Of a stretch of DNA of 46,187 bases, positions 35,406 through 43,995 are shown piece after piece. Both the position numbers and the translations under genes were made by a program. Source of the DNA: an uncultured Sphingorhabdus sp. Lineage in GTDB: Bacteria > Pseudomonadota > Alphaproteobacteria > Sphingomonadales > Sphingomonadaceae. The stretch lies in assembly GCA_937873665.1 (NCBI GenBank), contig CALMYW010000210.1, positions 1 to 46,187 of the forward strand, given 5' to 3'. How positions within the stretch are numbered: position 1 is the stretch's first letter; every line of letters starts with the position of its first letter. The notes below the pieces were generated by a model. That model did not search any database and was not told where the DNA came from. It saw only the letters and a list, made by a program, of their open reading frames with translations.

Positions 35406-36239
35406 GTGTCACGATCCAGCCCGTTTTCACACGCGTTAAAGATTGGCGTCCTGTTGATTTCGGTTGCACCAATTGGTGCAGAAGCCGCTACGCGTCAAAG
35501 TACAGGGCAGGATTCGTTCGCAGCCGTTGCCTGGGCCGAGGGATATCGCAACCTGATATGGAGTTCAGGCTATCCATCAAAGGAAACAGCAGAATCAGCT
35601 GCCCTGAAATTCTGCAACGAGCGGATCGGCAAGGATTGCACTATCGCAGCACATTCAAGGAACGGCTTTATTGTTGTTGGCATTGCCGACGATGGCGGCA
35701 GGATTGTCCAGTCGGGACGCACCAGGGTAGAGGCTGCTGACATTGCTATCAATCGCTGCCGCTCGGAAGGCTCAGGAGCTCGATGCACCATTCAGTATCT
35801 GGATCTGATGCAGGGATCACCGCAGGTCAAGGATATGCAGATTTCAGCACGCTTACCCGACCAATGGGCCACATTTGCCTATCGAAGCAATGCTTATCCT
35901 GGCGATGTGAGACGTGTTTGGCCTGTCGCGCAACAGCCAAGCCAGGAAGAGGCCATCAGGAAAGCACTCTTATTATGTACCCGCGAAGAAAAGCGGGAAT
36001 GCACCGCAAAGGCAGGTGTCCGCAATGTGCGCATCGCAGTCTACACCGCTCTCAACGAGCCTGGCACGCCCATGATAGAATCAGATATTGACGATGCGCG
36101 CCTTGAAGCGGCGGTGGAAGCAAGATGTAAATTGATGGCGGCCAACTGCATCACTTTTGGTACGTTCAGTGCCAGCGAACCCGTCTGGCAGGCTATCAAT
36201 CTTGCGGCGCCCGCTCCGGCAGCACCTCCTTCGCGCTAG
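35406..36239 (+). CDS. DUF4189-type exported protein
   Basis: This is a 277-residue protein starting with GTG at 35406, with an export signal (ALKIGVLLISVAPIGAEAAT). A DUF4189 unit spans about residues 37-135: SFAAVAWAEGYRNLIWSSGYPSKETAESAALKFC, then KDCTIAAHSRNGFIVVGI and a closing ARCTIQY. A second, weaker unit follows (QWATFAYRSNAYP..., EEAIRKALLLCTREEKRECTAKA). DUF4189 proteins are small cysteine-paired periplasmic proteins of unknown role. Palindrome copy 6 precedes it. Confidence 0.78.
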   Translation: MSRSSPFSHALKIGVLLISVAPIGAEAATRQSTGQDSFAAVAWAEGYRNLIWSSGYPSKETAESAALKFCNERIGKDCTIAAHSRNGFIVVGIADDGGRIVQSGRTRVEAADIAINRCRSEGSGARCTIQYLDLMQGSPQVKDMQISARLPDQWATFAYRSNAYPGDVRRVWPVAQQPSQEEAIRKALLLCTREEKRECTAKAGVRNVRIAVYTALNEPGTPMIESDIDDARLEAAVEARCKLMAANCITFGTFSASEPVWQAINLAAPAPAAPPSR

Positions 36240-36254
36240 TTGATATATTTTGCA

Positions 36255-36788
36255 CTATCGCGCCGGAGATGTTTCAACCTCTAGGCTGTTCAATGTCAGC
36301 CATTTCTTGACTTCCTCGATACCTTTCCGGGTTTTCGCGTTCAGCAGCTTTTCCGGAGTCATGTACAGATAGCGCTGGAATGTCTGGCCTTGTGCATTGC
36401 GCAACGATGGATCGGCTCCGGCCTTCAGAAGGGCAAGCACATGCCAAGGCTCATTGATCTGGGCAGCGACATGCAGCGCGCTGTTGCCGACAGCATCGGT
36501 CAGATCAAGTTTCGCTCCTGCTGCCAACAAAACCCGAAAATGCTTTGGTCTTTCTGCAATCAGAGCCGTCATCAACGGGGTGCGACCGCTTTCGGGATCA
36601 ATCGCGTCGAGCATCTCATATTCCGAGGCCAGCCATCGTTTCAGGGAACTCGCGCCCTGCTTGCGAATGATGATGTGCACCTCTTCCGGCAAGGGACGCG
36701 TGTAAACGCAGCCGCTTGCGGCGCTATGTGGTGCAGCAAGCGCAACAGTGGCGAGCAAAAGGGACAGCAGATGGATATTTGGCCTCAT
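36255..36788 (-). CDS. Exported ankyrin-repeat protein
   Basis: This is a 177-residue protein with a signal peptide (MRPNIHLLSLLLATVALAAPHSAAS), followed by two to three ankyrin repeats. The clearest are GRTPLMTALIAERPKHFRVLLAAGAKLD and GNSALHVAAQINEPWHVLALLKAGADPS. Ankyrin repeats bind proteins. Periplasmic ankyrin proteins often act as antitoxin-like or chaperone partners, but none is identified here. It is divergent from the gene at 36894 and shares its palindrome region. Confidence 0.82.
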   Translation of the reverse strand: MRPNIHLLSLLLATVALAAPHSAASGCVYTRPLPEEVHIIIRKQGASSLKRWLASEYEMLDAIDPESGRTPLMTALIAERPKHFRVLLAAGAKLDLTDAVGNSALHVAAQINEPWHVLALLKAGADPSLRNAQGQTFQRYLYMTPEKLLNAKTRKGIEEVKKWLTLNSLEVETSPAR

Positions 36789-36833
36789 CAGTTAATAGTA
36801 ATATCACTACGCATCAGATGACGACATTCTCCG

Positions 36834-36845
36834 TACACCGGTACA
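36834..36845. promoter_or_regulatory. Region-C palindrome, copy 7 (11/12)
   Basis: TACACCGGTACA lies between divergent genes, 46 bases from the ankyrin gene start and 49 bases before the ATG at 36894. It ends three bases before a TTGACA box. Confidence 0.65.
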
Positions 36846-36848
36846 TTT

Positions 36849-36876
36849 TTGACAATTGTTCTGGGCGGCGTAGGTT
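36849..36876 (+). promoter_or_regulatory. Sigma70-like promoter for DUF4189 gene
   Basis: TTGACA (36849-36854) and TAGGTT (36871-36876) are separated by 16 bases. The palindrome at 36834-36845 abuts the -35 box and would be centred near -43 from the predicted start site, the position of a class II activator. Confidence 0.5.
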
Positions 36877-36893
36877 TTAGAAACTACGCGACA

Positions 36894-37379
36894 ATGCGTA
36901 TAATCCTTCTCTTTTTGTCGACATTCTTGGCAGCTGCCGGTGCCCATGCGCAATGCCGCATAGGTTCAGGGCCTGACCATGGTGACGGCATACCCTATTG
37001 TGATGAACTATCGCCTCCGCCGCAGTCGAGTGTACCGCCAACGCCGCCGCAATGGCAGGATTTCGCCGCAGCGGTTGTTTGGGCAGACAGCGACGAAGGT
37101 GACCAGTTTGATGGGGTAGGCAAATATTTCGATGAACAAATGGCGATTGAGCAAGCCATGGAGAAATGCCGTGCCAAAACATCTTGGCGTAACTGCGAGA
37201 TTGCGGTTTCAACCACGAATGGGGTGATCGCGGTGGGTCGTGACCAAAATGGCAAGCTTAGGGTGCGAAGCAGTCCGGCCAAAGAAGATGCGGAAAATGG
37301 CCTGATTGAAAAGTGCGTCGAGGACGGATCGCGTTGTAAAGTAGTCGCGATTTTTGATGGGCGCGGCGAGTATTTTTAG
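36894..37379 (+). CDS. DUF4189 exported protein
   Basis: This is a 161-residue protein. The start ATG 36894 gives the signal peptide MRIILLFLSTFLAAAGAHAQ. A proline-rich stretch (SPPPQSSVPPTPPQ) precedes one DUF4189 domain: DFAAAVVWADSDEGDQFDGV, ALEKC-like helix (IEQAMEKCRAKT), WRNCEIAVSTTNGVIAVG and SRCKVVAIFDG. The paired cysteines match the family pattern. Function unknown. Confidence 0.8.
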   Translation: MRIILLFLSTFLAAAGAHAQCRIGSGPDHGDGIPYCDELSPPPQSSVPPTPPQWQDFAAAVVWADSDEGDQFDGVGKYFDEQMAIEQAMEKCRAKTSWRNCEIAVSTTNGVIAVGRDQNGKLRVRSSPAKEDAENGLIEKCVEDGSRCKVVAIFDGRGEYF

Positions 37380-37406
37380 CCGTCCAAGTAAATATTTGCC
37401 GACAGC

Positions 37407-38330
37407 TTAATTGCGGACATTCGGTGTCGGCCGAAAGCGGATTAAGCCACTCTTCCAAGGGTTGTATAGCGCAACAAGTTTGCACTGGGCGGACTTGCCG
37501 CAATTCGCCCGCATTATGCTCTGCGCCATCTTTTCGGTCGGGCTGGAACCCAAGCGGATTTCGCCATCTTTGGTTTGTGCAATATATAGAAATACACTGG
37601 CGACGGTGCGTGCTGCGACGCATGAATGACCGCTATCATGCATGCAGCTTTGGAGGGCGGCGTTCTCCGCCTCCTGCGCACTGCGATAGCCGGTGGCGAT
37701 CCAGACGTCGTTTGAGCCACCTTGATCATTGGGTTCAACCCATGCCGCTGAAGCAAATTGGTGGCGAAAATTGCCTGTGGGGCGCCAGATTTCCCGGTTG
37801 TGGTTAGATGCCGAGCCAGCGATCTTACGCCCGGGACTGGCTGTGCCATGGCTCGTTTCTACACACATATCTCCAATTTTTCGGCATTCTGCCAGCATGC
37901 GTTTTTTCGCCTTGGCGGCTGTGGAATCCCAATTGGTGTAAACGCGACCCGTTGCGCCAATACCAATCGAATAAGAGCTGTTATAGGATGTGATCATGAA
38001 CTGGCATCCGGTGCCCATATCTTGGTTGCATGCTGCAACAGCTGCTTGCTGTGCTGAAGCTCCATTGGGATAGCCAATTGCAACCCACATATCGGCTGCA
38101 TCCGGATGCGCCGCAATTGCAAAATGATTATCGACCCAAGCCATTTGGGGCGGTGGAGGCGCATTTGGATCTCCCCTCTGCTCACAAAGTGGCGTGCCCC
38201 TGTCATCACCGACCTGCACTTCACCTGGAGCCCAAGTGCATGGAAATGCGGCTTGGGCCTCTCCGGCCCAAGCGAAAACCCAGAAGGCAATCGCTGTATG
38301 GAGTACCCATTTGAAAGAAGTGTGCCACAC
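37407..38330 (-). CDS. Double-domain DUF4189 exported protein
   Basis: This is a 307-residue protein with a signal peptide (LHTAIAFWVFAWAGEAQAAF) and two DUF4189 domains. The first is NHFAIAAHPDAADMWVAIGYPNGASAQQAAVAACNQDMGTGCQF... The second is HQFASAAWVEPNDQGGSNDVWIATGYRSAQEAENAALQSCMHDSGHSC... This is a clear internal duplication. It starts three bases after the stop of the upstream gene (38334), so the two are co-transcribed. Confidence 0.82.
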   Translation of the reverse strand: MWHTSFKWVLHTAIAFWVFAWAGEAQAAFPCTWAPGEVQVGDDRGTPLCEQRGDPNAPPPPQMAWVDNHFAIAAHPDAADMWVAIGYPNGASAQQAAVAACNQDMGTGCQFMITSYNSSYSIGIGATGRVYTNWDSTAAKAKKRMLAECRKIGDMCVETSHGTASPGRKIAGSASNHNREIWRPTGNFRHQFASAAWVEPNDQGGSNDVWIATGYRSAQEAENAALQSCMHDSGHSCVAARTVASVFLYIAQTKDGEIRLGSSPTEKMAQSIMRANCGKSAQCKLVALYNPWKSGLIRFRPTPNVRN

Positions 38331-38333
38331 TGG

Positions 38334-39542
38334 TCAGCGAACCAGCCGACCTAAGGTGTCCACACGGCAGTTGGTCCCATTCAATTTGTAATCGACCAAT
38401 CGATGGCCGGGCTTCGATCCGCCTTGCTCAAGAAATAAGGTCAGGTCGCACTCGCTGAGTTCGCCCTCAACCCTTTCGGCCTGGTTCATGCCGACCACAC
38501 CGCCCCTGCCGTCGTAGACCGGGATATTGTCGACCACGACCTGTCGCGTATCGACGCGAGAAATATACCGCAACGATTTGGTGCCGGCCAGTTCACTGAT
38601 GCCATTGGGAGCACCCCAGAAATCCACGATTTCCTTCTCGGTCCAGCCCTGCATGCTGTAGAATCTTTCCCGTTGCGCATCATTCTTCTTGCGAAAATTG
38701 GCTGCGGTCTTTTCCATAAACAGCCGTTCGGCCTCCATGCCCGCAATCTGCTGCTCGACCTGACCGGCCTTGCTCGACAATGCAGCCATACGCGCTTCAA
38801 GTTCGGCGCGGTCCTTCTCGATTTCTTCGCGACTTTTTGTTGTTGTGTAAGGTGGCCGCTTTCCCTCAGGCCACAGATGCGACCATGAGTAGTCGGATAG
38901 ACGGATGTAGCTGATCAGGGGAATCTCGGTCGCGTAGATCATTCCCAGGTCAGCCAGCGGTTGCATGGCGGCCGCTTTGTCTTCCATCGTGGCGTTGGGG
39001 TTTTTCTGGATTTTCTTAGACGCATCGTAGAATTTCTGAATCGCAGGCGCGACTTTATCCTGCATCTTGCAGGCCACCAGATAGGCGCGGTTGACCCAGT
39101 TGTCAGGTATCGGAGCCCATTCGGGCGAGTTCATTTTTTCCGATTCATTGTTTCGGTACAGGGCGTATGCACTGGTGATACGGAATTGTTTCGGATTGCA
39201 CCGGATGTCCACGGTGTACTGGATGGTATCCGGGTCCGACATGCCCTCCATGACCTGCACGACAAAAGCCGTATGGACCTGGCTATCCTCCATATACTTC
39301 GCCATGTCCGGCGCCTTCATAGCCAGCGCTTTGGACTGGTCAAAAATCTCAAGATCCAGTGTCGATTTGACTTCGTCTAGCGCCAGATAGTGCACGCTGC
39401 GTTGCGGCTTTTCGCCTTCTCGCGCAATCATCACCCAATGGGCTGCGTCGGCGGAAACGGCACTTCCCAAAATTCCACAAGTGACGGCTGCGGCAACGAA
39501 TGGATTTGATATTTCCAAGATGCTCAACGCTGGTTTCCTCAT
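38334..39542 (-). CDS. Exported protein with coiled coil, unknown family
   Basis: This is a 402-residue protein. The start ATG 39542 gives a plausible export segment (FVAAAVTCGILGSAVSADAAH). The N-terminal half is a compact domain opening HWVMIAREGEKPQRSVHYLALDEV. Residues about 240-310 form a coiled coil (REEIEKDRAELEARMAALSSK and following). The C-terminal part (WTEKEIVDFWGAPNGISELAGTKSLRYISRVD) resembles small lipoprotein-like SmpA/OmlA folds, where a cysteine pair (SECDLTLF, TNCRVDTL) closes the domain. That resemblance is tentative. It is the second gene of a three-gene operon starting at 40140. Confidence 0.7.
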   Translation of the reverse strand: MRKPALSILEISNPFVAAAVTCGILGSAVSADAAHWVMIAREGEKPQRSVHYLALDEVKSTLDLEIFDQSKALAMKAPDMAKYMEDSQVHTAFVVQVMEGMSDPDTIQYTVDIRCNPKQFRITSAYALYRNNESEKMNSPEWAPIPDNWVNRAYLVACKMQDKVAPAIQKFYDASKKIQKNPNATMEDKAAAMQPLADLGMIYATEIPLISYIRLSDYSWSHLWPEGKRPPYTTTKSREEIEKDRAELEARMAALSSKAGQVEQQIAGMEAERLFMEKTAANFRKKNDAQRERFYSMQGWTEKEIVDFWGAPNGISELAGTKSLRYISRVDTRQVVVDNIPVYDGRGGVVGMNQAERVEGELSECDLTLFLEQGGSKPGHRLVDYKLNGTNCRVDTLGRLVR

Positions 39543-39561
39543 CTCGTGTTTCGGCTCGTTA

Positions 39562-40140
39562 TTAACCCGCAAGGCAGGCGCGCATCTTGTCCCGCGCTTC
39601 ATGCCCTTTCGTCCAAGCCGATGCGAATATCTGACTTCCGGCCATGCTGACGCGGACGCCCTCTTCGTTTTGCATCACATCCAGCGCCGCATCGATTGAA
39701 GGTAGCAGGAAAATGACGAGGCCATTCTGTTCGCCATCTATGCCAATTTGCGTCGCGGTCACTGTGCGGTCCGGCTCGCCGTCTGTAGAAAGTGTCACCT
39801 TCACGCTTTTGGCTTTTGCTGGAACGGGCACATCCGGTCCACTGACCAGGAAAAACGACTCTTTCCAGTCATCCGAAGGCCCCAAATACCCCATCGCGGA
39901 ATCGCCGTCAGCAAATGTGATGGTACAGCCCTTGCCCGATAGCTTTCCATTCTTTTTCGCATACCATTGTGGCGGCTTGGGCCTACCTGATTTGGTTACC
40001 CCATCCTCCTTGCTCTCCATGGCACCCGCCAGTTGGCGCTGCAGTGGCGATTGGGCAGCAACTGGATACAGCCCAAGAGATATCAATCCAAAAGCGATGC
40101 TGACCATTCTGGTCCGGTGCTTTACAAATGCCATGTTCAT
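39562..40140 (-). CDS. Exported hypothetical protein
   Basis: This is a 192-residue protein with a signal peptide (RTRMVSIAFGLISLGLYPVAAQ). The mature part is rich in lysine, with KGCTITFADGDSAMGYLGP and a C-terminal DKMRACLAG; the two cysteines may pair. Starts at ATG 40140 or, six bases later, 40134. The next gene on the same strand begins 19 bases after its stop. No family recognised. Confidence 0.7.
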   Translation of the reverse strand: MNMAFVKHRTRMVSIAFGLISLGLYPVAAQSPLQRQLAGAMESKEDGVTKSGRPKPPQWYAKKNGKLSGKGCTITFADGDSAMGYLGPSDDWKESFFLVSGPDVPVPAKAKSVKVTLSTDGEPDRTVTATQIGIDGEQNGLVIFLLPSIDAALDVMQNEEGVRVSMAGSQIFASAWTKGHEARDKMRACLAG

Positions 40141-40252
40141 GTGCGTTCGTTACTCAATCAAACTCGGTCGCGGCTTCGGTCGATTTGACCACAAATAAGT
40201 CCTTTTGCAGCAATGATAGTCCGTCGAGTTGATGCAAGTATATGTGGATCGC

Positions 40253-40264
40253 TGTACTAGTGCT
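40253..40264. promoter_or_regulatory. Degenerate region-C palindrome (9/12)
   Basis: TGTACTAGTGCT lies in the 253-base divergent region between the operon starting at 40140 and the hybrid kinase at 40394. The core is ACTAGT rather than ACCGGT, so this is a weak candidate. Confidence 0.25.
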
Positions 40265-40393
40265 TCTTTTCAGCTGGGGATACGTTGCGGGTTCAGCCAA
40301 CTGTATATACCCATGGGCTGAACAGCGGCTTTGGGGAAGACCGGTTTCCGCATCAAAGCGCTGACCTTGATTCTTCTTGTAGTATAAAATCTT

Positions 40394-42103
40394 ATGGCAC
40401 CACTTTTACCCAAAACGTCATTGGCCGGGCATGTTGGCAAAATGGCGGCATCCGGTACTGAAACAATCGGGCAATTGTCTGCGGAGAGTTTGGAAATTAC
40501 CGCCGAGTATCGGCAGGCCCGATCAAGGCTTTGGAATGTTTCGATCGGCGCTCTGTATCTCTACTTGAGTGGGATACTCACCGGAATTTCGGATGATATC
40601 TCCGAAGCGCTGCTAATATATGTTGCCTGCTTTTCAGCCTTTGTAGTCCTTATATTCATACATACTCGCCTGCGACCGGGGGTTATACCCGCACGACGAT
40701 TGATCGCCATGCTCGGAGATTTTTGTTCGCTCACCTTCGTCATGCTGGTGGGCAAAACACTGGGCCTGCCTCTATATGTTTTCATCGTCTGGGTCACATT
40801 GGGTAACGGTATGCGCTTTGGTCAGCGCTATCTTGTAATTGCATCGGTTATGGCACAGCTGTCGTTGATCACGCTCTTCCTGCTCAGCGACTATTGGCGG
40901 CAACAGCCTTATCTGCTGGGCACTTTTTCGATGGTGGCGCTGGTTTTGCCTGCTTATGCCTACGTGCTTCTGGGTCAGACCGCGCAGGCACGCGACGAGG
41001 CACTTGTCGCCATGCAAGCCAAAAGCCGTTTTCTGGCCCATGCCAGCCACGATTTGCGCCAGCCTATTCATTCGATCGGCTATTATCTCAGCCTGCTACG
41101 AACCGCCCGCAGCGCTGCAGATCGCGAAAAACTGATCGAACGGATCGAGCGGGCACTGGGATCGGTGTCACGGCTGTTCAAATCGCTGCTTGATATTGCA
41201 CGGCTCGACAGCGGAACCATCGAGGTTAACAGTGAAGTCGTTGCGCTGCATCCATTGCTGTCCGATCTGGTCCAACAAAATGAGCAAAGTGCACAATGGC
41301 ATGACGTCAATGTAAGATATGTTCGCACAACTATTTCCGTTTCAGCCGATCCCGCACTTCTGTCCACCATGGTCCAGAATTTGCTGTCGAACGCGATCAA
41401 ATATGCGCGGGGGAGCGGCGTTGTACTCGGCGTACGCCGCAAGGGTGGAGTGGTGGCGATAGAGGTGCATGACGCAGGCATCGGCATCGATGCGGCCCAT
41501 ATACCCCATATCTTCGACGAATTTTACCGTGCCCATGTCGAAGGAGACCGCGATTCCGAGGGGGTCGGTTTAGGCCTCGCCATCGTCAACAGGTTGGCTC
41601 AATTATCAGGATTCACATTATCGATACGGTCACGACGCGGCATAGGCACCACAGCAGGCATTTACGACATTCCTGTCAATTACGAGAAGCGGACACCCAA
41701 ACAGGCTGCAATGCACGATGCGGCAAAGCCATTGGCGGGGTATCGCGTTATCCTGATTGAGGACAATCCGGATGTTCTTGACGCTACTTGCGCGCTGCTT
41801 GAGCAATGGGGGTGCGCTGTCCAGCCTCACCCTACCATCCCGGCTCATTTCGAGCCAGCAGACCTGATCATTGCTGATTATGATTTGGGAGATCGGACCT
41901 TGGGAACATCCGCCATACTTGTGATCCGGGAGAAACTGGGGTCGATCTTGCCTGCAATCCTGATGACGGGCCACGCTGAGGCCATAGCCAATCAGCAAAA
42001 TTTCGATGAAGGGATCCAGATACTTGCCAAGCCTGTACAGCCGGCGATGTTGCGATCGATACTATCGACATTTCGCGCAGCCAGTCACAACCGGTCCCTG
42101 TAA
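40394..42103 (+). CDS. Hybrid sensor histidine kinase with RpfC-like membrane domain
   Basis: This is a 569-residue paralogue of the kinase at 31211. The membrane domain (about 45-195) has the motif WVTLGNGMRFG at 133-143. HisKA has H219 in ASHDLRQPIH. HATPase_c has QNLLSNAIKYA, DAGIGID and GVGLGLAIV. A C-terminal receiver has D495 in IIADYDLG and K546 in ILAKPVQP. No obvious ribosome site precedes ATG 40394. Its last 111 coding bases are nearly identical to those of the next kinase. No dedicated response regulator lies next to it, so it may signal through its own receiver or to the regulator at 30568. Confidence 0.92.
   Translation: MAPLLPKTSLAGHVGKMAASGTETIGQLSAESLEITAEYRQARSRLWNVSIGALYLYLSGILTGISDDISEALLIYVACFSAFVVLIFIHTRLRPGVIPARRLIAMLGDFCSLTFVMLVGKTLGLPLYVFIVWVTLGNGMRFGQRYLVIASVMAQLSLITLFLLSDYWRQQPYLLGTFSMVALVLPAYAYVLLGQTAQARDEALVAMQAKSRFLAHASHDLRQPIHSIGYYLSLLRTARSAADREKLIERIERALGSVSRLFKSLLDIARLDSGTIEVNSEVVALHPLLSDLVQQNEQSAQWHDVNVRYVRTTISVSADPALLSTMVQNLLSNAIKYARGSGVVLGVRRKGGVVAIEVHDAGIGIDAAHIPHIFDEFYRAHVEGDRDSEGVGLGLAIVNRLAQLSGFTLSIRSRRGIGTTAGIYDIPVNYEKRTPKQAAMHDAAKPLAGYRVILIEDNPDVLDATCALLEQWGCAVQPHPTIPAHFEPADLIIADYDLGDRTLGTSAILVIREKLGSILPAILMTGHAEAIANQQNFDEGIQILAKPVQPAMLRSILSTFRAASHNRSL
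41972..42082 (+). repeat. Near-identical 3' tract shared with the next kinase gene
   Basis: These 111 bases match 43857-43967 with six mismatches, including a 50-base identical run. The rest of the two genes is clearly more diverged. This looks like gene conversion or purifying selection at the DNA level. The tract encodes the end of the receiver domain (GHAEAIANQQNFDEGIQIL...). Confidence 0.8.
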
Positions 42104-42284
42104 GTCGTGGCAAAACAGGTCTTGGTATTGCATCGTGCACAGGCCGAAGGTCAGCAATGCCGGGGCAGCTATCGCCCTCTCCATCACACCAGGTTTATTA
42201 ACTGGACGCCTGAAGATGGCCGCCTTGTCTCGTGGAACGCATCCATGCTTATTGGCAACATATGTCCAGGAATGATGAAGTAAT

Positions 42285-43985
42285 ATGGCTCCCCAGCATA
42301 AAAGAATTATTGAGCTTCCCGGTGTTTTCGACGAGCATTGGGCAGAATATGATCAGGCGCGAATTCGCTTATGGATGATAGCGGCGTCCGCCCTTTATAT
42401 TATCCTTCGCTGGATCGCTGGTGGATCAACAATTCCTGGTCCCGCAGACAGTTATATCTTGATTTTACCGCTACCTGAAGGCGCGGCAAAACATCTGCTC
42501 CTGCTATGTCTTGGTTATGCAGCATTAGGCATCGCGTTGCTCGCCATCATTCAGAAATTTCCCGGCAGCTTCACCTTGCGCCGACTCTTCACCCTGATCT
42601 GCGATTTCGGAGCCTTAACCTATCTACTGTTGGTCGGCGAAGGCCCAATGATGATATTCCTCGCAATGATCCTGTGGGTCGCGGTCGGGAACGGTATGCG
42701 GTTTGGCCGCTGGAATCTGATATTTGCACCAATATTGGCACTGTTATCATTGTTCAGTTTGTTTGCGATGAGCCCGTTCTGGCAAAGCCGTTTCGATGTG
42801 CTTCTCACCTTCGCCATTTGTTTTCTGATATTGTCCGCCTATTCGATAGTGGTGTTGCGGCAGATATCGCAAGCACGTGAGACCGCATTGGAGGCGATGC
42901 AATCAAAGAGCCGGTTTCTAGCCCAAGCGAGCCATGATTTGCGCCAACCCATCCATTCGATCGGCTATTATCTCGACATTTTGCGGGCAACAAAAGAGAG
43001 CGCCGATCGGAATCAATTGCTTGATCGTATCGAAAAAGCGCTTGGTTCTGTTTCAAGACTGTTCAAGTCGTTGCTGGACATCTCCCGGATCGACAGCAGA
43101 GCAATCGAAGTCCGCATCGAAACCATCGAGTTACAATCGCTGCTGGCAGATATCGTGCAACAAAATGAACAGCTTGCTATAGGGAATAACGTCGATCTTC
43201 GCTGCATGCCGACGAGTCTGAAAGTACGTGCCGATCCGACATTGCTGGCGATGATGATACAAAATCTGTTGTCAAACGCGATCAAATACGCACCTGGCGC
43301 GAGAGTATTGATAGGAGCGCGCAGGCAGGGAAAGCGGGTCGCAGTCGAAGTGTACGATCAGGGCATCGGCATCAAGGTCGAGCATCTCCCTTTCATATTT
43401 GACGAATTTTACCGGGCACATGAAGCTGGTGATCGCGATGCCGAAGGTGTTGGCCTTGGACTGGCAATAGTCAATAGATTGGCAGACCTCTGTGGTTTCA
43501 ATCTTACGGTGAAATCAGAAAGAGGCCGGGGAACTGTCGCACGCATTTCCGATATCCAGATGAGTTTTGAGAAAGTTGTTCGCACACCTTTGGTCAGCAA
43601 TGAGCCTTTGCGTCTGCAGAGCAATTTCCGCGTTATTCTGGTAGAAGACGATCTTGATGTTTTGGACGCAACAGCAGCTATGCTGAGGCATTGGGGATGC
43701 GACGTTCAGGCCTATGCTGAACCACCAGTCAGTTTTCAGGCAGCCGACGTCATTATTGCCGACTTTGATTTGGGCAACAGGCGATTGGGAACAGAAGCAA
43801 TTCGCGTTATCCGCGAGGGCCTTGGGTCGACTGTGCCGGCAATCCTGTTGACGGGACACGCTGAGGCCATCGCCAATCAGCAAAATTTCGATGAAGGGAT
43901 CCAGATACTTGCCAAGCCTGTGCAACCGGCAATGTTGCGATCGATACTTTCGACATTTCGCGCCGCCGGTCGTAACAAGATATGA
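42285..43985 (+). CDS. Hybrid sensor histidine kinase with RpfC-like membrane domain
   Basis: This is a 566-residue tandem paralogue of the kinase at 40394. The membrane domain (about 28-195) carries WVAVGNGMRFG at 131-141. HisKA has H217 in ASHDLRQPIH. HATPase_c has QNLLSNAIKYA, DQGIGIK and GVGLGLAIV. The receiver has D493 in IIADFDLG and K544 in ILAKPVQP. All residues needed for kinase and receiver activity appear present. It lies 181 bases after its paralogue, in a spacer with no clear palindrome copy, so it may depend on the upstream promoter. Confidence 0.92.
   Translation: MAPQHKRIIELPGVFDEHWAEYDQARIRLWMIAASALYIILRWIAGGSTIPGPADSYILILPLPEGAAKHLLLLCLGYAALGIALLAIIQKFPGSFTLRRLFTLICDFGALTYLLLVGEGPMMIFLAMILWVAVGNGMRFGRWNLIFAPILALLSLFSLFAMSPFWQSRFDVLLTFAICFLILSAYSIVVLRQISQARETALEAMQSKSRFLAQASHDLRQPIHSIGYYLDILRATKESADRNQLLDRIEKALGSVSRLFKSLLDISRIDSRAIEVRIETIELQSLLADIVQQNEQLAIGNNVDLRCMPTSLKVRADPTLLAMMIQNLLSNAIKYAPGARVLIGARRQGKRVAVEVYDQGIGIKVEHLPFIFDEFYRAHEAGDRDAEGVGLGLAIVNRLADLCGFNLTVKSERGRGTVARISDIQMSFEKVVRTPLVSNEPLRLQSNFRVILVEDDLDVLDATAAMLRHWGCDVQAYAEPPVSFQAADVIIADFDLGNRRLGTEAIRVIREGLGSTVPAILLTGHAEAIANQQNFDEGIQILAKPVQPAMLRSILSTFRAAGRNKI
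43857..43967 (+). repeat. Second copy of near-identical kinase 3' tract
   Basis: Partner of 41972-42082 at an offset of 1885 bases. The six differences are mostly silent third-position changes. Confidence 0.8.
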
Positions 43986-43995
43986 TCATTGTCGG

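Noticed and set aside
40253..40264. TGTACTAGTGCT as a full member of the palindrome set
   Set aside because: Three mismatches including the core; listed only as a weak candidate because of its intergenic position.
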